From Hericium rajendrae (Eukaryota; Basidiomycota; Agaricomycetes; Russulales; Hericiaceae): a stretch of DNA of 64,000 nt. Below, one piece after another: positions 53,941 to 64,000 of this stretch (its first letter is position 1; the number at the start of each line of letters is the position of its first letter). The notes under the pieces were generated by a model. The model did not search any database. It worked only from the letters and a program-made list of their open reading frames with translations, and was not told where the DNA came from. The translations under genes and the position numbers were made by a program. Where the stretch lies: assembly GCA_033439255.1 (NCBI GenBank), contig CM065884.1, positions 310,001 to 374,000 of the forward strand, written 5' to 3'.

Positions 53941-54428
53941 ACGAGTTGGAGCTAAGTAGGAAAGCTGTTAAGCAAATGGGCAGACATCGAGGCTTGAAGG
54001 CATCACCTGAAAGCACGGAAGGCGCTGCGATGGGGAGGCTTAGCGTGCATGATATGATGCGACATAGCCCTGCCTCCAGCTCGTGGTATTCCGACATCCA
54101 TATCGTTGAATTCTCTAAACCAATGAAGAAATGCAGTCATGATACCGGTATCTGGACGCAGCACTGCCAAGATAGTTGTGATTTATTACTATGGTCTGAT
54201 GAGCTCCACATTGGGCGGCTACTCTTCGAGGTCTACACCGCCCATTGATGTCGCTACACAGGGGAGCTGCCAGAAGGAAAATTACGTGGACAAGGCGAGC
54301 GGGAGTGTCAGCGTCAGCGGCGTGGTGGTCAGCAGCGTCAATGGGGCTATCGAGATCAAGTTTGTTTGCCTGAATATACACCATGTCAGGCGTGCTCGTG
54401 AGATGTCGTCGATGGGCCTACTATAGTT

Positions 54429-55666
54429 TCATATAGTCTCCAAGAACGCTGAAGTACCTGTCCTTCCCTTCGAAAAGGGCGTGTGGCTGCTTGTTGTCAA
54501 CTGAACCCATATAACCTTCGAGACGTTTTCGAGGGACGGGTGCACGCATTCATCTTGTGCTTCGTTGTATGCGCTGCCCATCACGAGGGTCGGACACTTG
54601 ATTGTGTCCACGACGTTCCACGTCTTGAGCACCCTGGTGATGCTGAAATCGGATGGCCCTTTTTTATAGCGAAGTCAACCGGGCACGGGCTGGATAAAAT
54701 AGAAATGTACATGGTAGTAAGGCAGGCGAAATGCAAAAGCGACCATCATCACATGATCCGTGACACAGTGTGACCTCCCCTACAACGCTGTCGCTGCCGC
54801 GACAAGGCTGCGCGGATTTCCGCCTTGCTCGACATCGTTTTTCTTATTCCTCAGGCTATAATCAACTTCTGCTTATTCTAAGAACATCAAAATGTATATA
54901 AAATCATGTACTCTAAATTGATGTTTTCGAATTTTCATCGTAAGATCTGTAAATGACAGAATACCAGCTACACTACGAAAGTAACGCTTTACCGCAAAGC
55001 TTCATGTTTTGCTCACGTGATGATGGTCGCTTTTGCATTTCGCCTGCCTTATAGACCGTCGGTCCTCGGTCATGAGTGCAAAAGCATCCTGCAGATCTTG
55101 CGGCCATGGGTCAAGCCTGCAGACATGCTTCCGGTAGGAAACCAGTAGGAAACCGCCATGCGTCCTGATACTCCTTGGAGTCCATCGTTCCGTCCTCCTC
55201 GCGCTTCCGCAGCGTCTCCTGCCGATCTACCGGAAGCTATTTGAACAGCTTGTGCACGTTCACCTCCCACAGTTCCATCGATGCTAGGCTGTCTGTCACG
55301 ATGAGGTGCTTCAGTCCCTTCGGCCGCACGCGGATCGTGCCCAAGCAGGTCAAAATCGCGCTCGATGCCGAAGTGCGTGAGCAGATTCTCGAGCTCCGCG
55401 ACGAAGAGCTCGACGGTCCAGAATGTAGCAGACTTGTCGCGGAGGTGCATCGAGTGACCGATGCCGACCTGGTCGTAGAAGATGACAGGGATGCCGCGCA
55501 CAGTAGCAAGCTCTGCGTGTGGAAGCACGTAGTTGTGTGGGATGCCCGGTCCACCATGCAGCGTAACGAGGGGACACGCGGACATGAGATCGCCGACGAC
55601 TTTGTACCAAGTCTTGAATGTCTCGCCGTTGTACGTGAAGTCGATGCTTCCTGAGGTTTCCGTCAT
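54429..55666 (-). pseudogene. Decayed proline iminopeptidase-like hydrolase, paralogue B
   Basis: Homologous to the intact gene at 19.8-20.8 kb. The first exon starts MTETSGSIDFTYNGETFKTW and keeps LVTLHGGPGIPHNYVLPHA and IPVIFYDQVGIGHSMHLRD. The nucleophile elbow is lost: LLGHSWGGMLAAEYAIR in the intact gene is LLGH followed directly by DP, through a deletion of about 30 nt and a frame change. A 330-bp MITE (54720-55049) interrupts the end of exon 1. The second exon (54429-54632) survives as TWNVVDTIKCPTLVMGSAYN, then EAQDECVHPSLENVSKVIWV. It cannot encode an active enzyme. Confidence 0.85.
54720..55049. mobile_element. 330-bp MITE with 38-bp terminal inverted repeats and TA target site
   Basis: Left end AGGCAGGCGAAATGCAAAAG continues CGACCATCATCACATGA. 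The right end is the exact inverse except for one base (CACGTGA). TA lies directly outside both ends, as in Tc1/mariner-type elements. The interior is AT-rich and non-coding. The nearly perfect ends suggest recent insertion. It sits in the hydrolase pseudogene. Confidence 0.85.
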
Positions 55667-56247
55667 GGTGGAGTTGGAAGAAATTGTCAGCTATGACAGC
55701 GATGGCAGAAGGTAGAGAGGGTCGCTGGTCAACCTGATGTTAATAGTTGAATCTACGAGTACTTTCTGGGTTAGCTTCGATCCAGCCTGTATAGTCCGAT
55801 CCAGCCGGTATGCGTGCGTAGTCTTGGTACGGAGACGAGCGTCCTTATTTCCTAGGAGATTAGTTGCTGCCCAGAATGTCGCCACACCGAGATACAGAAG
55901 TTACCGAGAATAACTGCATAGACAAGGCTGGCCAGCCAGCACCGGTATAAGTCCTTTATGAGCAGAGGAGAGCAAATGTAAGTTACAATTTTCGAGGAGG
56001 TTGGGAGGAGGACGCAGGCGCCTAACTATAACCCGAATATGGAGATAACAGGGTCACATGACGGAGTGTGACACTAAGCGCGTCGCGTCTGTCACGTTGA
56101 GCATCACTCCTCTTCTCCCACTCCTCCGAGCTTCAAGAGCACCAGTGCAGACCACGACGTACTCAAGGTGTGGCCCACGTTTTTTCACTGTGATGTGCTT
56201 CTGAGCTGATGTCTCTTTCAATATAGGATAAGGTATACCGTGTTTAG
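55667..56247. other. Intergenic region, possibly holding the first RAP1 exons
   Basis: About 580 bp between the hydrolase relic and the first exon I can fit for the Rap1-like gene. Its 5' exon(s) and promoter should lie here. A candidate ATG frame (MTECDTKRVASVTLS) begins near 56058 but was not confirmed by any domain. Confidence 0.35.
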
Positions 56248-59200
56248 GGTGCCCGCCATTGGTCGATAGCACCTGGACGCGATTCCAGCAGTCGACAAGC
56301 CAAGATCCGCCGCATTACGCATCTTACCATGTAACGCATCATCATGATCAGGAAATTTGGTCTCACTGACTTGAGTACAGGTTGAATGCATATACGAAAG
56401 AAGACGATGAACGCCTTCTCAGATACATCGCGACGTACAATCCCGAACGAACTGGCAGATCAGGCAACAAGTTGTACCAGGACCTCGTGGCACAGGTGCG
56501 TACTCTGCAGTCTCTTTGGATTTGAGTTGCAAACTAATCACGTCCTTACGCATAGCACAAGCGATGGCCATGGTCTAAACGACACCCGTGGAGCTCCTGG
56601 CGCGAGCGATATGTGAAGCATAACAAGGAGTTCGACAAGAAGATTAGTGACTGGCAAAAGGCACATGCGGATAGGCCGGGAACACTCACTAATTTGAAAA
56701 AGTCCAGCCAACGTGAGAAGCCATCGATGACTGCTTGTCCTCCGGCAGCGAAGACATCGAAGGGCACATCAAGTACAGGTGGCCCTCGGCCTGTTAAAGC
56801 GACAATCAACGATAACGGAAAGCGAGGACGATCGTCTATCGGGCAAAGCACTTCTCAGAGTCTCAAGCGACCTCGACTGCAAACCACGGCGTCCGAACAG
56901 AATGAGGAGAGCGCTATTCGTCCAGCTGTCGTAAAGAAGAAGCCCTCTCCAACCACGACGGCGAGTAAAGGCAAGGGAAAGGCTCGGCCAGTGCCTGACA
57001 GCGAGACGGAACCGGAATCCGAAGGTCCCGCGGGCCCGGATGACTATAATTATAAGGGCCAGGTGTTCGAAAAGGAGGAGGAAGAGGAGGAAGAGAATCC
57101 CCCACAAGAGATGGAGACAGACGGGGAGGCAGCTGAAACTCCCGCGAGAAGTCAGTCTATCTGGAATGATGTTCCCCGCGGGTGAGTTTATCATGATCAG
57201 CTTCTGGAAGAATCATAAGGCTGACGGTTTACTCTTATACAATAAGCTCTAAATCTCCAGAACCTATCGCGGATTCTCGTCCAGTATCCCCGACAATAGC
57301 AGCTCCCCTTGCGGCAGTATCGGAAATCCCAGTAATAGCCGCAACTCCGCTGCGAGCCCACGTATCAACTGCACAGGCGAATCGTCCCATAACTCCTAAA
57401 CCAGACGGCGATCAAGAACTCCACATTTCACAGGAGCCAACACCGCCCAGATCTGGCGTAAGCGAGACCCCTCAAGGCTCCTCTGCAAGCTCACCCAACG
57501 GTCGACTAGAACCGAATACGTCCTATTCACAGCACAGTGTCGAACGATTGCGGATCACTGAGCTAACGAGCGTGGGCCTCGAGCATCTTCATACCATATC
57601 TGTTCATGGCTCCTCTTCTCCTGTTACCGAGAGGCCGACTATACCCGCCCCCCGCCGTCGTACATTTTTCAAGGTGAGACAGATTGAGCCGGAGGATATC
57701 TTCGAGACGGCCTCGTCGAATGGGAGTCCCGCTGCCGCCCCGCCACGAAAACAGCGCGAGCCTCCGCGACTTATTGAAGGACCATATGTTAGTTCCTTTG
57801 CAGACAGCTCAGGAGCTTCGCGCCTTACGTCTGGAGGGCGGCGAACAAACGGTGCAGTTGATCAATCGGACGAGAGCGAATCTGAGGCGGACGAACGCCC
57901 GCCAGATCCGAACTGGCCTCCGCGACGCGGATCCATGAAGGGTGCCACTCATGCTAAGCCGGCTATCACGGAGACCAGTCCGAAGACGATAATAGCAGCA
58001 GATTCAACAGCAGTATCTCGCGTGTCAAGCCGCTCGAAAGACGGGACATCTGTTCAACGAGTTCCTGCCGTGCCAGCTATGAAACATGTTTTGGAGAAGC
58101 GCCCTGCGCGCGCCATCTTTCCTCGCCCTCCTCAGGTCAATGCAGAGGCGTCATCTTCCAAAGTCAAGCTCCCGGGGCTAAATAAACCTGCTACACGCGC
58201 CAGTCCAACGAGTACTGCGTATGGCACAGGCGAACCTGTGAAGCTCCCTCGGACTGCCGCCTCCAAGCCCTCCGCCGCCGCACGCGTCCCCCGCGCGTCC
58301 AGCCTAGCCCGAACAAAAGACCCCTTCTCCAAGGACTTCATCCGCACGGATACCGAATCAGACGGCTCGGCGAAAGCGGCCGTCGAGAAGGGCAAGACTA
58401 AAGCCAAGCTGATGATTGACCGCCGGCAGACCTTCTCCGGCGTACCCCCGCATGCCGCCGTCCCGCACCTTGACCTCGCGAATGAAGTGCGCAAGCGCGA
58501 GCATCAGCGCTCCAATGGCCGCCAGTCTGCACCGCTGATCGATCTGCGTGCGCGACGCGCGTCGTCGGCTACGTCCCGGTCCAGCACCAGCGCGTCCGAC
58601 GAAGCCCGCAGGCCCCGCCGCAACTCGACTCCATCCGCATTCTCCCTCGACCAGGGTTCGCGACGAGCATCATCCACCGCGTCCGTTGCACCTACCACCG
58701 CGTCCGTTGCATCTACCGCAGACGCGGACATGCGCCGCCTCTCCGCAGCGCCGCACGACATGCAGCTCGCAGTGCAGGAGAGCCTCGAGGGCGTGCTGCA
58801 GCGCCTCGCGCAGAACCACGGGTTCAGCGAGGCGGTCGCGCGGCGGATCTGGGAGCGTGTGGGTGACTTCCGGAGGACGGACGAGACGCTGCGGATGATG
58901 CGAGAGCGGGCGCAGGAGGCGCTCGATCAGTTATTGGGCGGTGAGCTTGAAGATGAGGAGGATGAAGCTGAGGAGGATGAGGCTGAGGAGGACGAGGACG
59001 AGGAGGATCAAGAAGAGGACGACCAGGAGCAGGAAGAAGAGCAGGACGCCGAGGCCGAGGAGGAAGCGGATGTCGCGATGCTCGTGAACCCAAGCCGCTC
59101 CGCCTCCGACCGCTCCGCCTCCCCTGCGCCTCGCGCACCCGCCCTGCACGTATCAATCCCACGCGCCTCCGTCTCGCCCGTGCGCGCTTCGAATGGCTTC

Positions 59201-60367
59201 GAATACACACCCTTCCTGGAGCCCGAGCCACGCCCCGCGCACTACTCGCCGGCGTCGCCGACGCGCGCAAGGCAGTATACCCGGCTCGTCAAAGCGGGGC
59301 GCGCGGAGGAGGCGCGGCTGCGCGAGATAAGGCGGGCGAGTCGGGGGTATATTATGGGGACTACAGAGGCGGGTGCACAGGGTGGTGACCATACGGAGGA
59401 GGTGGAGGGCGCTCTGGAGGATGGGGATGTCGAGATGTATGAAGATGAGGCGGAGGGGGATGGATGGGATGCAGAGAATGCCGCACTTGTGCTCGAGGAG
59501 CAGGAGCGGGAGGAGCGAGAACGAGAGGAGAGGGAGGAGCGGGAGCGGGCTGCTGCCGAGCAAGAGAGACTGCGGCGAGAGATGGAAAAGGCGGCGGAGC
59601 GGAGGGCCGAGAAGGCGCGGAGAGCGCAGGAACGCAGGGCCGCGGCTGAAGAGCGGCGACTTCGGGAGGAGGCAGAGCAGAGGGAGAGGGCGGAAAGCGA
59701 GCAGAGGCAGCGGTTGGAGAGGGGGCGATTGGAGAGAGCGCAAATGGAGCAGGAGCGATTGGAACGCGCGCGAGTGGAGCGGGAGCGGATGGAACGAGAG
59801 CGGGTGGAGAGGGCACAAAGGGAGAGGGAGCAGAAAGAGCGGATGGAACGAGAACGATTGGAGCAGGAACACAGAGAGCGGGTGGAACAGGAGCGGGCGG
59901 AGATGGAGCAGAGAGAACGAATCCAAAGGGCTCAGCAGGAGCGGGAGGAAGCCCAACGACGAGAAAGAGAAGAAGAGCAAGAGGTCGCAGAGTCAACGGC
60001 CAATGTCGAACCCTCATACGAGGAGATGGACCTGTATCCTGAAGCCGACATCCACGAAGCTGGGGTACAGTCGCCGACTCACGAGCAGTACTTTGGCGAC
60101 GAAGACTCTGACGGCGACGCCGGGGAGAAGGAAGACTATCTGCCCGGCCCTCTGCGCCCTTCGTCTCCGTTGGTCCAGGAAAGCCAGCGATCAGGAGGGC
60201 CACAACAAGGTCACGATGGGACGCCTGAGCCCCGGTGGACGGAGGAAGACTATTTCACGCTCTTTAATGGCGATGCAACGGAGCTTCGCGCCCTGGCGGA
60301 GAGAGTAGGGCCGCGTTCCATTAAGTGGCAGATCGCGGATGCTTATGCTGAGCTGGTGGGGAATTGA
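56248..60367 (+). CDS. RAP1: Rap1-like telomere protein (BRCT remnant, Myb domain, long coiled coil)
   Basis: A shelterin/telomere-capping type protein. A Myb domain typical of Rap1 starts YTKEDDERLLRYIATYNPER and continues TGRSGNKLYQDLVAQ, HKRWPWSKRHPWSSWRERYV. Upstream, an exon near 56248-56330 may encode the end of a BRCT domain (PPLVDSTWTRFQQS). Introns 56496-56555 and 57182-57246 are in frame. The 3.1-kb last exon encodes a disordered Ser/Pro/Arg region, an acidic block (EEDEAEEDEAEEDEDEEDQE), a long Glu/Arg coiled coil (RERAAAEQERLRREMEKAAE type) and a C-terminal RWTEEDYFTLFNGDATELRA motif ending AYAELVGN, probably the Rap1 C-terminal domain. The N-terminus and first exons are unresolved. 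The coiled coil is unusually long. Confidence 0.75.
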
Positions 60368-60544
60368 GCCCTGTTGACTTATCCGTAGTTCGAGTCCTAT
60401 GGGTCGTTTATATGTATCGTGCGTACTCCGTCTTTATGGACTATGTCTGCCTAAACACAATTCGTAACGTATTATTTCGTCAGATATTTGAGCAGTCCAC
60501 TTGCTCCGTCAAATAGATATATGTCCGAGACCAAGAGAAGGGTA

Positions 60545-61286
60545 TTACACTGTAAGTCCATGTCTTGCAGGAGGTATCTCGAAATACGGCTCCTCTACAC
60601 GGCCAGCCCAACTCGCCGCCGCAACTGCCGCTTCAGTCTCGTTCTGCTTCTGCCTCCTCTCCATGCACACGAACGTAACGACAATCTCGTCCAGGATCGC
60701 CAGACCGTGCGATGAGACTTCGAGATGTGGGGCCGTCTTTTGGAGAACACGCCCGAGTGGGGGTGATGCTGTGCAACATGAGTCTTCGAACGGTCGTCAC
60801 GCTTGAGCTGGGCCATTACATCTTAGGTGAGTAGGGAAAGAGTGGAATGAGAAATCTTATTTACCTTGAGACCGCGCCATCCCGTCCGCCATACGTACGA
60901 ACGACCATCTGTCGCGACGAACGCGCGTTTCCTATCAAGAGACATGAGCCACAAGGTCCGCCGAACAGGATATTCATGCCTACGTGCGACCTCATGCAGC
61001 CCTTTCTAGGCATGTATCTGCCGAGTTTGACCGTCTGCCCTCTGAGATGGAACTTGATGGACCCGTAATAATGCCATTCGATCTGGGCGGCATCTTGCGC
61101 TCCCCAGCCCGAGATCCTCGAAATGATGGTCCGCCCTCGGCTCAATAGATGGGATGGGGTGCGTATCTCGTACATTGCTCGGCCGTCGTCATCCTTGAGA
61201 ATGGTGTTGAGCAGGCCAGGCCACCGTGCGAGAGCGAGAGATTCATTGCGTGTGGATGTCGGGATGTGGAACGTTATGGGATGCAA
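60545..61286 (-). pseudogene. DUF6593 family gene, paralogue C, with a frame change in the last exon
   Basis: It keeps the three-exon structure and phases of paralogues A and B: exon 1 60991-61286, exon 2 60865-60931, exon 3 from 60807. Motifs are PGLLNTILKDDDGRAMYEIR, RTIISRISGW, AQIEWHYY, KRAFVATDGRSYVWRTG and VAQHHPHSGVFSKRRPH. In the last exon, after SKRRP, the conserved end (LEVSSHGLAILDEIVVTFVC, then MERRQKQNE) lies in another frame. The frame in use instead runs to a stop at about 60595, giving 191 residues with an unrelated tail. It is either a young pseudogene or a variant lacking the final beta strands. It is divergent from the neighbouring pRiA4b-ORF3/MYND gene. Confidence 0.7.
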
Positions 61287-61992
61287 TTACTGAGCGGTGA
61301 TTCACGACCTTTTATGCGTCCAGCTTCAGCGCTTTTAATTGCGCTCATGCGAGAAATGAATCGCGAGAAAGAAAGCTGTGGAGCGGGTAGGTCGACATCA
61401 TGGCTTGGGTCACAGCGTAAATGAGCCCATCAGCTGCGCAAGACGCGTCGCGACGCGCCCGACGCGGTCACGTGGGGATATTGGCCCTGCGGTGCTGCTG
61501 TGTTCTGGGGTACAGCACACTCAGTAAGCTGTAAACATGGTTCTGTTCAAATTCGATGATGGACATACGAAGAAAGACATGCTACAACGCGTTTTACTTA
61601 CCTCACGCGCAGTCTAATTTTCTGTCAGTCTTGTAAATCTTACAAAACTAACGGAGCGATGCTGTCAGTGTATGATCGTTCGTGATCACAAACGTCGCGA
61701 CGTCACTCGAGACAACTCAAGTTCTAATATGCTTCAGCTCTAGCTCTGAGATGCTGCGAGCGTTGAATAGATATGGAGTGGCCGTGGACAAATCGGGCTC
61801 GACTTCGCCTACCTGGACGCGCCGCCACTAGCGCCACCGTCGCGACGGCCATTGTCCATAACGTTCAACTCATTCAACCCTGGTATACTTGTCCTTACGC
61901 GTTTCGAACCGCTTTTATTCTACCCCGTCTTGCCTCTCCCTGACCGACAGTGCGCAACCTAGAAAAGTTTCTACTTCGAGGAACCTGCGGCC
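61287..61992. other. Divergent intergenic region
   Basis: About 0.7 kb between DUF6593 paralogue C and the pRiA4b-ORF3/MYND paralogue C, presumably with both promoters. No element matching the paralogue A/B promoter block was seen. Confidence 0.45.
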
Positions 61993-64000
61993 ATGTCGGA
62001 CTCGTCTGACGATTTTTTGTCCGGATTGCGCGGCAAACTACGCAAGGGAATGGAACTCTCGGAACCTGAAACAGGTTATGGGACGAGCGCGAGGGGAGCT
62101 TCGTCGAGTAAAGCCGCATATGTTCGATTCCATCCTGAAGACGACCGGGATTTATATCCGAAAGCCTTTTTCTCTCGTATGTCTTTCACGATCTCGGAAT
62201 TGTCTTGCATCTGAATTGTAGCAGATCCGGACATGTTCGAGCCACACAAGAACTGGTTGGGCAGTACAATTTGGTGGGGGGTTGAACCAGTGCGTGTCTG
62301 CTCTCTGGGTCTATGATCCTGGACGAGGTAGACGAAGACTTACTCGAGCAGGTTTGGCCAAAAGACTCGCCGTACGCAGGAGACGTGGACCATGGAGACA
62401 CTGAAAAGCTTATGAAGCGCAAGGTTCGTCCTGACAAGCAAGTCCACGATCTCAACATACTGACGGCCACATTATCACTTACGTACGGGTGGTCTTCTTG
62501 CGCAGATGGCAGGGAATTTGTATCATCCTTTACTGAACAAAACCTATGCAGACTATGGCGGTACTCCTGAACAACAGTTCGTCAAACGTCTGGTCGACTT
62601 ACAGGTGTGTTTCGATTTCGGGGGGTTTTATTTTTGGATATAAGCATATCCGTCCTGCAGATCGAGAAGCTGTCGCAGATGGACGTCGGCGATCTGCAAC
62701 AAAGAGACTTTACGCTCAAAATCGGGATGGAGTAAGTGTTCTGATCCGCGAACAACAGATGACCCCAGTAAATCTCATTGACTGCGTGACACTCTAGCAA
62801 TATCCCAGACAAAACTTACAATGACAGAGTACCATCATTTCTCCGTATGTCCTTGTTTGACTTCCTGACCTTTTCTCGTAGATTTGGAGACGGTTCCGCG
62901 TTTCCGGCGGTCTGTCAATCGCAGCCTTGTCCGACAAAGTGATAACGCCACTCATGGGGTGGTCAGTCCGATTGATATAAATACTCCAACCCCTTGCGTT
63001 TGACGAAGCGTCAACTAGGACTAGAAATTACCATGCGCATGCATTCACAGTTTACAAGGACGGAGCTGTCTATGGAGATTCAGTCTGTCCTCTATTTTTT
63101 TCTTGGTTTCTTCCTGAGGCTCAGATCACTTTTCAGGAGTCTACATCGATAGATGCGATGCACTTACACCGGGTAAGATACAGATTATCTTACGTTTTTC
63201 GGTTGCTCGGCTAAATGTATCGATAGTTCGGTTATGCCTTCGTTCCGGAGAAAAGTAATCGTGGTGTTTGGACGGTGGCTCACTTGCTACAAACCGAAGG
63301 CGAGGAGATGATGTGGCGCTACGACTGTAGGTTTCATCCAGTTTTTCGAAATTTCATGGGCTGTGACATGGCCTGAGCAGTTGGTGACGTCTGGGACCAT
63401 ATAATTACGGTAGCTCACCTTTTTTACTGTTGACTCCTTGAATTCACATACCCTTCAGCTAGAAGAAATTGCCCCGCTTTCCGAGAGCACAGGCAAGATC
63501 GTAGTCCTTGATGGCGCCGGTGCCTGCCCGCCCGAAGACCGCAAAGGGAATTTCCAGTGGTCCATCGACATCCTGAAGCTGCAGTCCAACAAACCGGCCT
63601 ACCGCGGCGAGGTGATCAGCCAGATCAACGGCTCCATGAACTACAAGGACAAGCCCGTCCCCGCCGACTTCGATCCGGATCAGTTCGACATCGCGGAGGC
63701 GCGGGAGCGCGTGCACGCCGCGCTCGCGAGTCCCGACTCGGCGACGACGGGCGCAAAGCAGTTCATGTATCCCCTGCATCCCACCGTGCTCGACAAGCCT
63801 GCGCCGGGGACCCCTTTTGCTCCCAAGAAGGGCCAGAAGCTGGAGCGGACGTGGGACGGGGGGCAGGGCGATGGGATGGTCGACGGCCCGCGGTTCCTGC
63901 AGGAGATGACCACTACGAAGCGAGACAAGAAGATTAGCGGCTGCTGCTGGAGCTGCGGGTGCCCACATAACTTATCTGCGTGAGTGTCTCCTGCCGTTGG
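61993..64000 (+). CDS. pRiA4b ORF-3-like domain protein with MYND finger, paralogue C (3' end outside window)
   Basis: Starts MSDSSDDFLSGLRGKLRKGM, then KAAYVRFHPEDDRDLYPKAF, PDMFEPHKNWLGSTIWWGVE, WPKDSPYAGDVDHGDTEKLM and TPEQQFVKRLVDLQ, aligning exon by exon with paralogue A. The pRiA4b ORF-3-like domain has DVGDLQQRDFTLKIGMDNIP, IWRRFRVSGGLSIAALSDKV, RNYHAHAFTVYKDGAVYGDS, FVPEKSNRGVWTVAHLLQTE and VVLDGAGACPPEDRKGNFQW. The first MYND half, ISGCCWSCGCPHNLS, is present at 63.93-63.98 kb; the rest of the finger lies past the right edge. Every exon fits GT-AG borders in frame, so the copy looks functional, in contrast to the relic at 50.9-52.9 kb. Confidence 0.82.

Noticed and set aside
56054-56272. 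A minus-strand frame starting MLSTNGGHPKHGIPYP opposite the RAP1 5' region
   Set aside because: It is short and lacks any homologue or splice support; the plus-strand reading fits better with the downstream Myb exons.
1-64000. CRISPR arrays, rRNA genes and tRNA genes
   Set aside because: No regularly spaced identical repeats with unique spacers and no convincing tRNA A/B-box or rRNA sequence were found by eye; a tRNAscan-SE run would settle tRNAs.

Overview
This window is nuclear DNA of a filamentous basidiomycete, most likely an Agaricomycete of the polypore type. The evidence is gene-dense, GC-rich coding DNA with many 41-75 nt introns, Agaricomycete-typical families (DUF6593, a PL14-like lyase, a secreted double-psi beta-barrel protein, GH5_12, GH31) and fungal housekeeping genes in fungal architecture, such as a THI20-type kinase-TenA fusion. 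Genus and species cannot be fixed from the sequence alone.

Layout. 1-18.7 kb is ordinary housekeeping sequence: the 3' end of eIF2A; a class I methyltransferase; a secreted PL14-like polysaccharide lyase; the ER SNARE Ufe1/syntaxin-18; RNA polymerase I subunit RPA34; an SLC41-type Mg2+ transporter; the SAGA subunit ADA3; an intronless trypsin-like protease lying between two copies of the ADA3 3' end; a thiamine-pathway fusion enzyme; and the base-excision-repair glycosylase NTH1. 19.8-24.8 kb carries a three-gene block: a proline-iminopeptidase-like alpha/beta hydrolase, a DUF6593 gene and a pRiA4b-ORF3/MYND-finger gene. 26-36 kb holds a small secreted DPBB protein, a secreted GH31 glucosidase, OPA3 and a GH5_12 glycosidase whose first intron has been invaded by small foldback elements.

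36.2-48 kb is the accessory core: decayed coiled-coil pseudogenes, nested tandem repeats and a repeated core motif found about ten times. It lies between two direct copies of the GH5_12 locus. The right copy is cut at its 3' end and reads into 89 new residues. From 50 kb the three-gene block of 20-25 kb reappears as a rearranged, partly dead copy (pRiA4b-ORF3/MYND pseudogene, intact DUF6593, hydrolase pseudogene cut by a MITE). A Rap1-like telomere protein follows, then a third DUF6593 / pRiA4b-ORF3-MYND pair that runs off the right edge.

How it fits together. Most left-hand genes have no operon-like link; several share short divergent promoters (Ufe1/RPA34, SLC41/ADA3). The most interesting relation is the repeated proximity of pRiA4b-ORF3/MYND with DUF6593 at three loci, twice with the hydrolase, and a matching promoter block in two DUF6593 paralogues. 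This may be an undescribed gene module; the sequence shows the linkage but not a function. No rRNA, tRNA, CRISPR array or recognisable retroelement was seen.
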